A stretch of 64,000 bases of DNA from Anisus vortex (lineage: Eukaryota; Mollusca; Gastropoda; Planorbidae), in the NCBI GenBank assembly GCA_949126835.1, contig OX421496.1, forward strand, positions 18,171,844-18,235,843. Reading direction: 5' to 3'. Under the pieces are notes generated by a model, which worked only from the letters and a program-made list of their open reading frames with translations, did not search any database and was not told where the DNA came from. Shown here piece by piece: positions 35,901 through 46,634 of the stretch. Made by a program: the position numbers and the translations under genes. Position 1 is the first letter of the stretch, and each line of letters starts with the position of its first letter.

Positions 35901-38900
35901 ACCACTTAATATTAATCTGTTTTCAAAATAATAGACAATCTGATGGAATCCGAATGTGACACCAAATTCAATTACATAACAGAAATATATATATATATAT
36001 ATAACTTACACAATGGCATTGACTCCTCTACAATACCTTTCCCACATACTTCTGAATCGAGGTTGTCCACCAATATCCCAAAGCTGCAATTTAAAAATGC
36101 TTTTTTAAACCCTAAAATACTTTTAATAAGTTTAACCAAAAAAATAATAAATATTTATGTTCTTCCATTTCAATCCCAAGCTTCTATTTATGTTAACAAG
36201 CAATCAGATTTCTTATATAAATTCGTTTTTTTTTTTTTAAAGAAACCAGATAACTATATTATAATTAAAGCTGTGTACAATTTTCTATTTGTTTGGATGA
36301 ATAAAGAAATCTTATCTTATAACAGTTAACATGATATAAAACATCACATCTATTAGCTTTTCCTTTTTATCTATCTCAAGGATGGCTTTCAGATTGTTAA
36401 ACGCATTTTTTTTTTGCTTATCTTTTTTCTCATGTCTTTCCGAGCTCCAAATGGAATTTTATGTTGTTTTTTTTCATTTTGAGCATTAATGATATCCTTT
36501 TTTTAAAAGGTTGTTGAAAAGATAAAAAAAATGTAAACAACTTTTTTTGAGAAAGCAATGTTTTATTTTTGAGTTTGAGAATCAGTAGGATGAATATCTA
36601 TATTCATATTATAACTAGCATAAATACTATTTTTAATATAGCTTTTTGTCAAATACTAACTATTTTACCATTTATAGCCATCAGCAAAATTATAAAAATT
36701 AAAATAAAGTATATGATACTACTATACATTTATTAACTTGGTAATTGCTTATTATAATTTAAAAAAAAAGAATCAGAATCATGTAGTTGAACTAACATTG
36801 GTCTCTTATCTTATCTTATACATTACAGACGCTCCTTCTATAGAGAAGATTATTGCGTCCTACGCTCATCCATGGTTCGAGTCTAGTTTCGTATTTTTTA
36901 TTAATGTTTTAAATGATGTTAAGTTACTGGTTTTCCTGGCTTATTCAGGCAACCTATTCTATGCCCGAATGCCACTCTGGAAGAAAGTGTAAAAATAAGT
37001 ACCTGTCGGACCGAATTGATCCATAGGTCCGATGAAGCAGCGTTCACCAGTTTCTGTGGCCACGGCATACTAGGTGATTGTGTGGCCAGCACTATGCACA
37101 GCCGCCTTTAATTTACCCCAACTAAGGTCAGGTACCCATCAGAGCTGGGTAGACCCAGGGACACCCTCCAGACCTGGGAAAAAATCCTAGCCTGCACCAG
37201 GATTCGAACCTGGTACCTTCGGCTCGCCAGTCGAACATGCTGCCGCTGGGCTACTGTGCCCCATGAAGAAAGAGTACTTATATGCATTTGTTCTCGCATA
37301 AGGAACAAGGAAAGTGTTTTTGTCTTTATGTTTATCTGAGCTTTACAACAGGTTGTTATTGGGTTGTATTTCTAAATTAGAGTTTAATGCCTTATGTATT
37401 ATTACTACTTTACTCTTTGCCCTTCTGTCCTCTAGTGTTCCTAGGTTTAGTGATTTGACTAATGGTGTTACTCTTGTTAACTGGGAATATTCACTGGTTA
37501 TGAACCTTGCAGCTCTTTTTTGGATTTGTTTTAATTTTTTTTATGTTTTCTTTAGTTGATGGGTCCTATTCAGGTGCTGCATATTTTAGTATAGGCCCAA
37601 CTAATGTGAGATAGCATTTTAGTTTTATATTCTTATTACATTTGTAAAAGTTCTTTTTTATGAATTCTAATGTTTTGTTTGATTTTTTAATTACTTCATC
37701 AATATGAGGGTTCCAAGATAACTTATCATTTATTATTACTCATAGATACTTAGCATTGTTAGTTTGAGTTAATTCTTTACCATGAATGAAGTAGTTTGCT
37801 ATTATATGTTTCTTTTTCTTGGATACCCTTATTAGTTGGCATTTTTCTGGGTGAAAACATATACTCCAGTTTGATTCCCATTTTTGTAGTTCATCTAGGT
37901 CTTTTTGTAGGAGTTCACTATCTTTTCCTATCTTTATTATTCTATAAATTATGGAATCATCTGCAAATAGTCTTACTTTTGTTCCTGTGTTGATGCAATT
38001 TGGCAGATCATTAATATAAATTAGAAATACTAGGGGTCCTAGAACAGTTCCTTGTGGATGACTTAGAGCCATTTATTACCACAGTTTGTTCTCTGCCTAT
38101 AAGAAAGTCCTGAATCCACTGATGTAAGGGACCAGAGATGCCAAAATATTTAAGTTTTTTTAGTAGACTAGAATTATGAACTTTATCGAATGCTTTGGAA
38201 AAATCTAGTAATATAGCATCAATTTGGTTGTTATTATATAATCCCTAAGACAAGTCATCTATTAAGTCTATTAATTGAGTCTCACATGATCTATTTATCC
38301 TAAAGCCATGTTGGTGTGGGCTCAGAGCATTAAGTTTGTCTAGATGATTTACTATACTACTATATATTATATGTTCAAGTATTTTACATGTTATGCTTGT
38401 TAGGGAAACAGGTCTGTAATTTCCGGGGTCAGATTTATCTCCTTTTTTGAAAAGGGGGGTTACATTAGCTAATTTCCAATCTTTGGGCTCTTAAAAACAG
38501 AAATATTTCATCTATTGATAAAAAATTTAAAAAAAAATTGATTTTCAATCATATACTAATTAATTTTAAATTTCCTCTACTTATTTTAAATGATCAAATT
38601 TAATGTATTATTATAAAAGCTAGTTATTCAAGATTTTTTATGAGTATCTGCCATGTCTTTAAAAAAAATTGAATAGTCATTTGATTTGCCTTGGCTATCA
38701 ATAAACTAATAGTACTAATAGCTAATACAAAAATGTTATCTCTAAAAGGTTATACAAAAAACATTTTTTTACAACTTAAAAATATTATTAAAGCATACTT
38801 TAATGGTAACATTTCCTTTTGAAATTTTTCTCATATTAAAACCAACAGTTGGAATCATGTCCTCGCTGAACTGGCCAGACTGAAAATATATGAAATATTA

Positions 38901-39600
38901 TATTTATTTTATGAATTTATTATATTATATCAACTCATTAGTATAGTAGTACTATAATATATATACATATCGGGTAACGAACGCCTCAATTTACAAACAA
39001 TTTGGGAAATGAACAACTGTGAAAATTTTTTACAGTGCCTTGGGTTACAAAGAACGAACGAAGGCAAGAGTGAGAGAGCAAGGTTTTACGTTGGAGACAA
39101 TCAATTGCGCACAGTACAAATGTGGGCCATGCAGTACTAACATCACTTAGTGCTAAGCCTAGTAGCCTTGTGCAAGCCTCGCTTTCATTGGCCTTACTAA
39201 ATAGCAGTAAAAGATTTCTTAGTAGTGGCACTGTGTTCAGTTTATCTCTTCATTTATTTTCCTTTGCTAACCCCATCAATTATGAGTTTGAAAAACAAGT
39301 GCTACTAAAAGCAGAAAGTATATCAGTGGAGGTAAAGATAGAATTAATTATGAAACAGAACAGATTAATTAGCAGGGGCACACTTTTCAGATTTTTGACT
39401 GGATGTTAATAAATCAAAAAGAACATTTTTTTTTTCATCTTGAAATGGATTAAGTTTATTTCATTGATTTCAATGTTTCAGGTTATGAACATTTTAGGTT
39501 ACCAACCGAGTTCAGAGACCAATTAAGTTCGTAACCTAAGGTACCACTGTATATATATATATACATATAAATATATATATATATATATATACATATAAAT

Positions 39601-39680
<80 letters not shown>

Positions 39681-40663
39681 TGTATATATAATATATATAT
39701 ATATCGGTATTTATATATATATAAATAATGTCTTTAAGACATTAAAAATTGTAAAGTGTTATCTATACAATAAATTTAATAAGAAAAAGCATCAGTATTA
39801 GAGATATAAAATAAATATATAAACAACATTCACAAAGATGTAAGATTTTTTTATTTTTTTTGTGGTCATTTTTTTAAAATTGCAAATATTACATTTCAAT
39901 CTTCACACTGAAATCTAAAGCTGACACAGAATAACAAACAAGAAAGCTCTTTAAGACTGCCCCAGATGGTATCATAGGGTATGGCTCGTGGCTAAATATT
40001 AAATTATATATATATATATCTCTGATATTCATCCTAGTCAATGGTTATAGATGATGAAGAGAAATAAAAATGTTCAAAAATTTAGCATTATATTATTATT
40101 TCATACATTTAATACTCAAAGGCACATAACATATAGCATGTCTATTATCATATATTGTGAATTCAAAGATGTTTTAGCAGTTTAGATATTTCCTGAATTT
40201 AAATTATTTGATGAAGAATGCTCAATTACATATATAGAATTTATGTAAATGAAAAGAAAATTATATATATATATATATGGTTATATTATAGGCCAAGTAA
40301 TAAAGTTTAGGATACCCAATTTTATCCACAAAATTGTAGGCCTACTAATGGAACCGTCGAGGACACAAGTATGATGAATCAAATTCCATTAAAACGTTAA
40401 CAAGTGTGCCAAAAGTCATAATAGTTATTAAATTGGCACCCGCACGTAAATGTATATACGCCTTTATATAAGCTAATAATTAGGCCTGGATTAGGCCTAT
40501 ATTTATTATATAACTAATAGACCATTGCAGCATAACATATATAGCATACAGCATAGTAGGCTATGCAGAATATATAGCACGCTGCACGGCATGCCACACA
40601 CATCACGCAGCACAAGCATATGCAGCACAGTAGCACAGCATATAGCACTGCAGCCATTAGCAC

Positions 40664-40756
<93 letters not shown>

Positions 40757-43670
40757 TTAAAAATGGAGAAAAAAAACAATATTAACTCTTTCTGTGCCGG
40801 GGGGTTTACCGCGTTTGTGCCAGGCCATATTTAGACCGCTAGAATTTTTTTAGGGTGCCCTTATTTATTCATAAATTTCTAAAGGTATTTGTTTAGCAAG
40901 ATTCCTGTATTTCATATCAAATCAAAGGAAATTAAGTAGGGAATAATAATAAGTAGTAGTTAAAACAATATTATAATAATAGTTACCTCTTTATTAGTAA
41001 TTTTTAGAGATCAAATTTTTTGTTTAAAAAAAAAGGAGCAAAAAAAATCGATCTTAACAGATTTTTATATTGTGTGCGTAGCAGATTATATCCTATTTGG
41101 CTTAAAAACACTAAAAGTATATCTATTCCTGATTAGATTGCATTTTGAATTTTGAAAATATCCCTTATAGTTACTGAGTTATACGCATTTTTGTAATATT
41201 AGTGTCAGCCGGCAAACGCCGATCCTTTATATTTCTATATAGTTTACATAGGCCTGGTCTTAACCACGAATGTTGGAATCTTTAATTAGTAAATAAACCG
41301 ACAGTCCTCAAAACCAGATTTAAATGATTTAAAGTTATTATCTGATAAATAGAAATAAATAATTAGCAATAAAACTTGCTTTAATAGCAAATTTGACAAG
41401 TTCCAAGGCCTAGAAACATTTCGAGTAGGCGTAGCTATGCTTTGTTTACAAAAGTTTAAACAGAAATTGATAAAAAATCGTCATTATTATTGAAAAAAGA
41501 AAGTAAACCAAGCAGAAAGGAAGTTAAGAGAGTGATCTTTCCCTTTAGACAACAAAAAGTTGGATTAGATGCAATGGGAACCGAAATAAATATTGAAAAT
41601 TAGACTAACGATATATCGAGAGTTGGCACGGAAGCGACGAGTCTAAGTAACGATATATCGTGAGTTGGCACGGAAAGAATATATTAATAATATTATACAT
41701 ATTATTGTACTGGTAGTTATACCTGTCAAAATGGCGGAGAAACTAATGTTTTGTTAAAAGAGAAAGAAAACATATATAATAAATAAACTTATAAACAAAA
41801 ACTGTAGTGCGAACGTTTCTTTTATTATTTAGTTGTTTTTTGTTTATTGTTAATGGTCGCCTGGCCCTGGAATATGCATATGAATTGTTGCTGTCAAGCT
41901 TATGACTTCTTATTAATAATATTAAACTAACAATAATACCATCAAAAAAAGGAAAAAAAAAACAAATACCAAACAATAAAAAAGGGTTTTACTAAAAAAA
42001 AGTAGACAGTAATATTTTGCTTTTTTTAACCTGATTACAATATTTATTTTATATTACTTTCTTAAATGTTGTAGTAAATTAGATAATAATAACGTTATTA
42101 TAACGTTCTGTTCATTGTAGTTTATAAAAAATTTATCTGTAGCTTTAGACCCACCTAAGACTATGTATTTTCCCCCAAGCAACGTCTGTCAATTTAGCTT
42201 TTGGTTTAATAAAAAGACGCATATTTTTAACCCGGTGATAATATTTATTTTAAATTACTTTCCTAAATGTTTTCAGTAAATAATTATATTTCTAAAATTA
42301 TTACTTGTACCCTATATCTTTTTGTTCATTGTAATTTATGAAATTTGTATCTGTAGCTTATACAGGCTTTTTAATTTTTCCTCGGGCATAGCCGGAGAAT
42401 TTAGCTTGTATATATAATATATGCCTTATAGGCCATTCCTGAGTTTAGAGTTTTAGTACTAGAAAATCGAAATTAGGTTTTTAATTGAATTATAATGACT
42501 TATGAAAAAGACTAAGTTCAAGAGTTCAGATTAGATTAGACTTTTAGGGAAGGAACAAAAAAGTCAGTGGTCTGAGTGGTTATTGTCATTCAAAGAAGAG
42601 TCATTCAATGACTCATTGTCGTTATGTTAAATCTCAGTCTTAGAATCTTAGACGTAGGCCTATACAACTAGGCCTAGGCCTATGGCCTATAGTATAGTCA
42701 ATGCTATAGTATAAACTATAGTGCTATGCATTTTCTTATCAAACATATCATATATGAATATATGACATAGTCACATAGGCCTATATATTATCAGTGCTTT
42801 TTTTAAAAAAAAAAGGTACCGGAACTCCTATAAAAAGGTACCGGAACTTCTATTTATGTCCGTCGTGTCATAAAGAAATAACACTGAAATTAGTAGTCTA
42901 TGGAAAAAAAGGTGCTGGAACACCGTTCCGATGCGTTCCATTAGAAAAAAAGCACTGTAGCCTATATATATATCAATAGCCTATTATAATTAGGAATTAA
43001 TCTGTATTTATGATAATAAATTATAAGGAGAAAGTCTACTAAACTACTACATTTTCTAATCAAACATTATGAATAGGCCTAAATGACAAATATTATTATA
43101 TTTATATTACCGTATATATTTAATTAGAAATTAATAGGCATTTATTTCATTTATTTTAACCTAATAAATTATACGGATAAGGTCTACTAAACTACAATGT
43201 GAATGTGACTACTAGGCCTATTGACTATAGTACTATACTATTACTACTATTACTACAGTGTATTACTATTATTAGTACTAAATATCAGCAAGATTACATT
43301 ACATTCATTAGCCTACTGGCATTACTTAGAATTATTAGACTACCAAGTCTACTAATAGTACAAATACTAGTACTACTAGCAGACTAGTGTTAGTATTAGG
43401 TTATTAGGCCTACTGATTACTGAAGTCTATTAGTATTAGTAATAAACTGTAATAGTATTAGGCCTACTAAGTACTAAGTCACTAAGTATTAGTATTAATT
43501 AGTATTAAAATTAAATTACTAAAGAAAGTAAATTTTAGCCTACTCACTGCGATAACATTGACGAATGTCGTTTTCCCTGAATACTGCAATCCTACTAGAG
43601 TTAATTCCATTTCTTCTTTCCAAAATAAACTCTTGAACCAGTCTAATATTCTTTGAAAGAATGAAAACAT
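32918..43670 (-). CDS. ARL8: ARL8, ADP-ribosylation factor-like 8 small GTPase; 6 coding exons, complete
   Basis: A small GTPase that recruits kinesin adaptors and tethering factors to lysosomes. Exons: 43670..43548, 38879..38799, 36083..36010, 35887..35726, 33725..33655, 32964..32918. All have GT-AG borders and joining phases, giving 185 residues (human 186). Motifs: N-terminal amphipathic helix [17 protein letters not shown] in place of a myristoylation site, P-loop GLQYSGKTT (27-35), switch [11 protein letters not shown] with Thr52, [19 protein letters not shown] (70-88), NKRD (130-133), SCK (163-165), and tail [14 protein letters not shown]. Every nucleotide-binding motif is intact. Intron 1 (about 4.7 kb) and intron 2 (about 2.7 kb) are loaded with mobile elements, and exon 1 lies between two inverted repeat arms. 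Conservation is strong, so the identification is firm. Confidence 0.96.
34271..34705 (+). repeat. dispersed repeat zeta, copy 2 (uninterrupted)
   Basis: Matches the split copy at 16682..17960 along its length. It carries TTCTTTTGCATCAAG once, at about 34590, exactly where copy 1 has an 893-bp insertion and a doubled octamer. It lies in an ARL8 intron. An AGGTGATTC/GAATCACCT inverted pair is present near its end. Confidence 0.7.
36805..38490 (-). mobile_element. CR1-like LINE family alpha, 5'-truncated copy in ARL8 intron 2, split by a SINE
   Basis: The minus strand matches the 3' 1.4 kb of the family. It holds the reverse-transcriptase block [17 protein letters not shown] and LFADDS (38072..37740), the thumb and C-terminal tail, and the TCTTA-unit tail at about 36805. 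Frameshifts and stops are present. A SINE lies at 36988..37264. Truncation is at about 38490, within the codons for [11 protein letters not shown] and the preceding DWKLA. Confidence 0.88.
36988..37264 (-). mobile_element. tRNA-derived SINE inserted in the LINE
   Basis: The minus strand starts GGGGCACAGTAGCCCAGCGG (A-box region), with a strong B box GGTTCGAATCC about 45 bases on, then a body containing TGGCCACACAATCACC and GGACCTATGGATC. It is flanked by an 8-bp duplication GAAGAAAG (36980..36987 and 37265..37272). Degraded pieces of the same body occur in IDH3G introns near 10470..10510 and 11140..11165. Confidence 0.85.
38963..39549. mobile_element. degenerate Tc1/pogo (Tigger-like) miniature element
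   Basis: The right end reads on the minus strand as CAGTGGTACCTTAGGTTACG followed by AACTTAATT, the usual style of Tigger/pogo termini, and is flanked by TA. The left end (GGGTAACGAACGCCTCAATT) is a diverged inverted copy, and a second internal copy lies near 39034. Two overlapping frames inside (38986..39231 minus and 39122..39409 plus) show no transposase motif. It lies in ARL8 intron 1, next to a TA microsatellite. Confidence 0.55.
39549..39722. repeat. TA/TATAAA microsatellite
   Basis: A long, mostly perfect TA tract with a few TAAA and CTG interruptions, in ARL8 intron 1. Confidence 0.9.
40279..40667. repeat. left arm of a large inverted repeat flanking ARL8 exon 1
   Basis: 389 bp that match the reverse complement of 44759..45225 nearly base for base over long blocks, for example GGAACCGTCGAGGACACAAG and CGCACGTAAATGTATATACG. 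The arm ends in CATTAGCACACAA, after which a TA microsatellite replaces the sequence found beyond the other arm. Confidence 0.88.
40668..40754. repeat. TA microsatellite
   Basis: An essentially perfect TA tract of about 43 units directly after the left arm. It reads as an (IY)n peptide in one frame, which is not a gene. Confidence 0.95.
40787..41687. mobile_element. possible TTAA-type (piggyBac-like) non-autonomous element, 0.9 kb
   Basis: The left end is TTAACTCTTTCTGTGCCGG; the right end read in reverse is TTAATATATTCTTTCCGTGCC. Both have TTAA and a CTTTCYGTGCC core. The motif CGATATATCGWGAGTTGGCA occurs twice near the right end (about 41609 and 41651). No transposase is present. The resemblance to the element at 58577..59642 supports the call. 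Confidence 0.5.
42020..42415 (+). repeat. two tandem, decayed 3' ends of the Helitron-like family
   Basis: 42020..42205 and 42230..42415 each match the last 180 bp of the elements at 16081..16558 and 62200..62733: TTTTAACC, then TTTATTTTAAATTACTTTC, then TTCATTGTAGTTTAT, then the pre-terminal GC block and TTTAGCTT. The hairpin before the end is eroded in both. Confidence 0.6.
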
Positions 43671-44200
43671 TGTTGATGTTTAGAAAGGACCACACAAAAA
43701 TTCGTTTATGATATAAGCAATGTTTCACTTCTTTACGCCTCTAAAACAGGAAGGACTATAAAATAATCACATGACTTGAGTCATGAGGTCAAGGCTATAA
43801 TAAATAATAATATAGATACCCACAAAGAAAAAGGTGCCTAAAATATTTTTTTAAAAGGTCCAAAAATAAAAAAATTGGAAAAAAAGATAAATGACAGAAT
43901 GTTATCTAATAACATCTATTTTAAAATTAGATTTTATGATAATTATAAATGATAGATGCAGTAATAGTGGGTCTTCCACAAATGACGTCACATGAGGCAT
44001 AATATTAACGCGACGATACGACGGGAAGCGCGACGTAGGGTCACGTAGGCCTATTAATTATTATTTATTATACATAGAATCTAGTTAGGCCTACACAGAA
44101 ATTGCATTTTAATTTTACAAATATAAATTACACGTTGCGTGTTAAACGGTTGGAACTTTCATTTAAATATTTCGAGCTCAGCTAGTGATCGAGCTATAGC

Positions 44201-44405
44201 CAGTGCCCTTGCAAGGGATTTGGGGGCCCGGGGGGCTTGGCCTCTTTAGGTTAGGGGCCCCTGCATTGGGACATTCGACATTATGAAATGAGAAAAACAA
44301 TTCGAACACTCCTTTGAGGGCCCCCCTCAAGTATGGGCCCGGGGGGGGGGGGGGTCAAATTTGGACCCCCCCATCCCCTCCCTATAGCTAGGCCCTACGC
44401 CACTG
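44201..44405. mobile_element. 205-bp GC-rich hAT-like miniature element
   Basis: Begins CAGTGCCC and ends GGCCCTACGCCACTG, close to the termini of the 5-kb hAT at 19380..24389. It is full of G and C runs (GGGGGCCC, a run of about 14 G near 44342). The flanking octamers are similar (GCTATAGC and GAGCTAGC) but not identical. Confidence 0.55.
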
Positions 44406-44589
44406 GAGCTAGCATTAGCCTTTTTAGATCTGTCCATAATAAAGGACGCCAACTACGCACTTTAATAATAGTTTAATAGGCTAATAATAACATTTGTAGC
44501 CTATAGCGGTAGCCTATAGCCTATGTAGCGCTGCCAACAAACATAATGTAAGCTCAGAACGCATATGTAAATATATTATATATAAAGGT

Positions 44590-44758
44590 GTATGCTGTGC
44601 TGAATGCTACTGTGCTGTATGCTGTGCTGTATAGGCTGTTGTGTATGCTGTGGTGTAAGCTGTGCTGTAACGTATGATGCGCTGTATGATGTTCTGTATG
44701 CTGTGCTGTCTGGGCTGTATGCTGGGTTGTGTGCTGTTCAGTAGGCCTATATGCTGTG
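44590..44758. repeat. degenerate tandem array of GCTGTATGCTGT units
   Basis: Repeated variants of TGTGCTGTATGCTG of about 10-15 bp continue directly from the right inverted-repeat arm. They give a spurious histidine/threonine/glutamine-rich frame on the minus strand (44928..44554). The equivalent position on the left arm is a TA tract. Confidence 0.7.
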
Positions 44759-45225
44759 TTGTGTGCTAATGGCTGCAGTGCTATATGCTGTGCTACTGTG
44801 CTGCGTTCTGTGCTGCATATGCTTGTGCTGCGTGATGTGTGTGGCATGCCGTGCAACATGCTATAGCCTATATATTCTGCATAGCCTACTATGCTGTATG
44901 CTAAAATGCTATATATGCTGTGCTGCAATGGTGTATTAGATAATTAGTTATATAATAAATATCGGCCTAATCTCAGGCCTAATTATATTATTAAGCTTAT
45001 ATAAAGGCGTATATACATTTACGTGCGGGCGCCAATTTTCATGAGACTTTAATGTAGCTGCCTATTTAATAACTATTATGACATTTGACACACTTGTTAA
45101 CGTTGGAATGGAATTTGATTCATCATACTTGTGACTTGTGTCCTCGACGGTTCCATAAGTAGGCCTACAATTTTGTTGATAAAATTGGGTAGCCTAAACT
45201 TTATTACTTGGCCTATAATATAACC
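44759..45225. repeat. right arm of the large inverted repeat flanking ARL8 exon 1
   Basis: 467 bp, inverted relative to 40279..40667. It is longer than the left arm because of several indels, the largest about 30 bp near 45040..45070. The arms bracket about 4.1 kb that includes ARL8 exon 1 and its start codon. Confidence 0.88.
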
Positions 45226-46634
45226 TAGCTATAATATAATAGCAAATTATAATAGGTCCTTATTATAGATTAATGTAGGCATAGCCCTAGTCCTACATCT
45301 AACTAAGACTTCCTTAGGCCTAATTATAATGTTTTATGTTTCTATTGTTTCTTAAATGAGCAGGTTTCTGCAAGGCGCAAAGTATAGCCTATACGAAGGC
45401 TACAATATATATAACCCTAACCCCCAACGAATAAATGTAGAAAGCGTTGGTAGGCCTAACCGTCAAAGCTGTCTTCCAGTTCTGGATTTAGGCCTACATA
45501 ATATATCCATGTAATGAGAACCTCTGACTCCTCCATAACTAAAATATTTTTTTTAATATAAATTATTATATATACTAAAATTGTATAGGTAAGTGAATAC
45601 CATTGTTTACAATGACCTATAAAACAAACTTTGCAAAGCTCTTAAAAAGTTAGGTTTGTTCGTTGTTAATTCTTTTGCTAGCATAATTAAAGTAATGTCT
45701 TTTATAATACAATGTTTATATTTACAATTAAATTGTCAATTGTATAAAGTCTGGAAATTCAGTATTTAAAAAACTACTTTCGTTTTAGTTAGACTAGTGC
45801 TAGCCATTATTATTATTAATTATGCGGTGCTACCTATTATCGACAAAGATAAAATGATAAAATAAAAATAATAAAGTCTTTAAAAGTAGAATTACAAAAC
45901 CCGTTCACAAAAGTATGAACATAAAAGTGAGTGCAATAGATTTCAAATAATCTAAGGTCCAAGGCTCTTATTTTAAGAGAATAAGAGAACTGTTTATGTT
46001 TTTCAGATTTAATGCATTTCAGTAGTCAGTAGTCAGTAGGCCTAGTCCTAGTCTATTTAAAATTTAAACTAATCAGACCTCTCAGACTCAGACTAATCAT
46101 TGATTGACTAATGAGTAATGATACTGATAACTGATATCATAATGCTCTCAAACACAATTCACAATGACAATGTGGAATGTCCAATGATATTGTCAATTAA
46201 TATTGTCAATATTGACAATATTGTGATTGTCAGATTGTATTGTCAAGTATTGACTCAATAATTGAGTATCCTATTGCTTGACTATAATATCTATTGTACT
46301 ATTGTAAAATTGATTAGGCTATATGCTATATTATTATATATTCATATTGTAATTGATAGAAGTAGAAGACTACTTCAACTAGCCTACTGTTAGTACTAAC
46401 CTAATATGAATCTATTTTTACTTTTTAATTTGTGTGTTATTAAACACCCCTTTTGACCACCAGGAGACTAGTGACATGAAAAGACTTGAAACACGGGAGC
46501 AGTGCTTGAGAGTTTTAAAATCATCATCAATTACTATTATTAGTAATATTAGTTAGAAAATTGCCTAATGTATAACTTGTACCGGTATCTTATACTATAG
46601 ATTGAGATCTAATTGAAAGGTGACTTTTCCAATC
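45226..46634. other. CXXC1 upstream spacer, AT-rich; nothing recognised
   Basis: AT-rich sequence with several short self-similar TATTGTCAA/TTGACAATA stretches (46160..46260) and frequent TAGGCCTA palindromes. No open frame or transposon ends were found. Confidence 0.4.

Larger units (their letters stand above)
43671..46634. promoter_or_regulatory. shared upstream region of the divergent ARL8 and CXXC1 genes
   Basis: The start codons of ARL8 (43670, minus) and CXXC1 (46635, plus) face away from each other about 3 kb apart, so both promoters must lie here unless distant 5' exons exist. The region holds a hAT-like miniature element (44201..44405), a tandem array (44590..44758) and the right inverted-repeat arm (44759..45225). 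I see no convincing TATA box, and no CpG-dense island apart from a small GC- and CpG-rich patch near 44000..44040. Confidence 0.4.

Noticed and set aside
37180..37264. Functional tRNA gene on the minus strand
   Set aside because: The sequence continues into a SINE body with a target duplication, so it is the head of a SINE.
39122..39409. 95-codon frame in the pogo-like element as a transposase
   Set aside because: No DDE, CENP-B or helix-turn-helix motif is visible; the element looks like a miniature derivative.
40525..40785. Open frame ending in an (IY)n run
   Set aside because: It is translated from an inverted-repeat arm plus a TA microsatellite.
43940..44060. CpG island for the divergent promoter
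   Set aside because: Only a small patch has several CpGs; the surrounding sequence is AT-rich, so it does not meet the usual sense of an island.
44554..44928. His/Thr/Gln-rich open frame of 124 codons
   Set aside because: It lies over the degenerate GCTGTATGCTGT array and the right inverted-repeat arm; codon pattern follows the repeat.
45405..45430. Telomere-like CCCTAA sequence (also near 3070)
   Set aside because: Only one or two units occur; there is no array.
46620..46634. Upstream GTG start extending CXXC1 by five residues
   Set aside because: Animal nuclear genes rarely use GTG, and the ATG at 46635 gives a start that suits the family.
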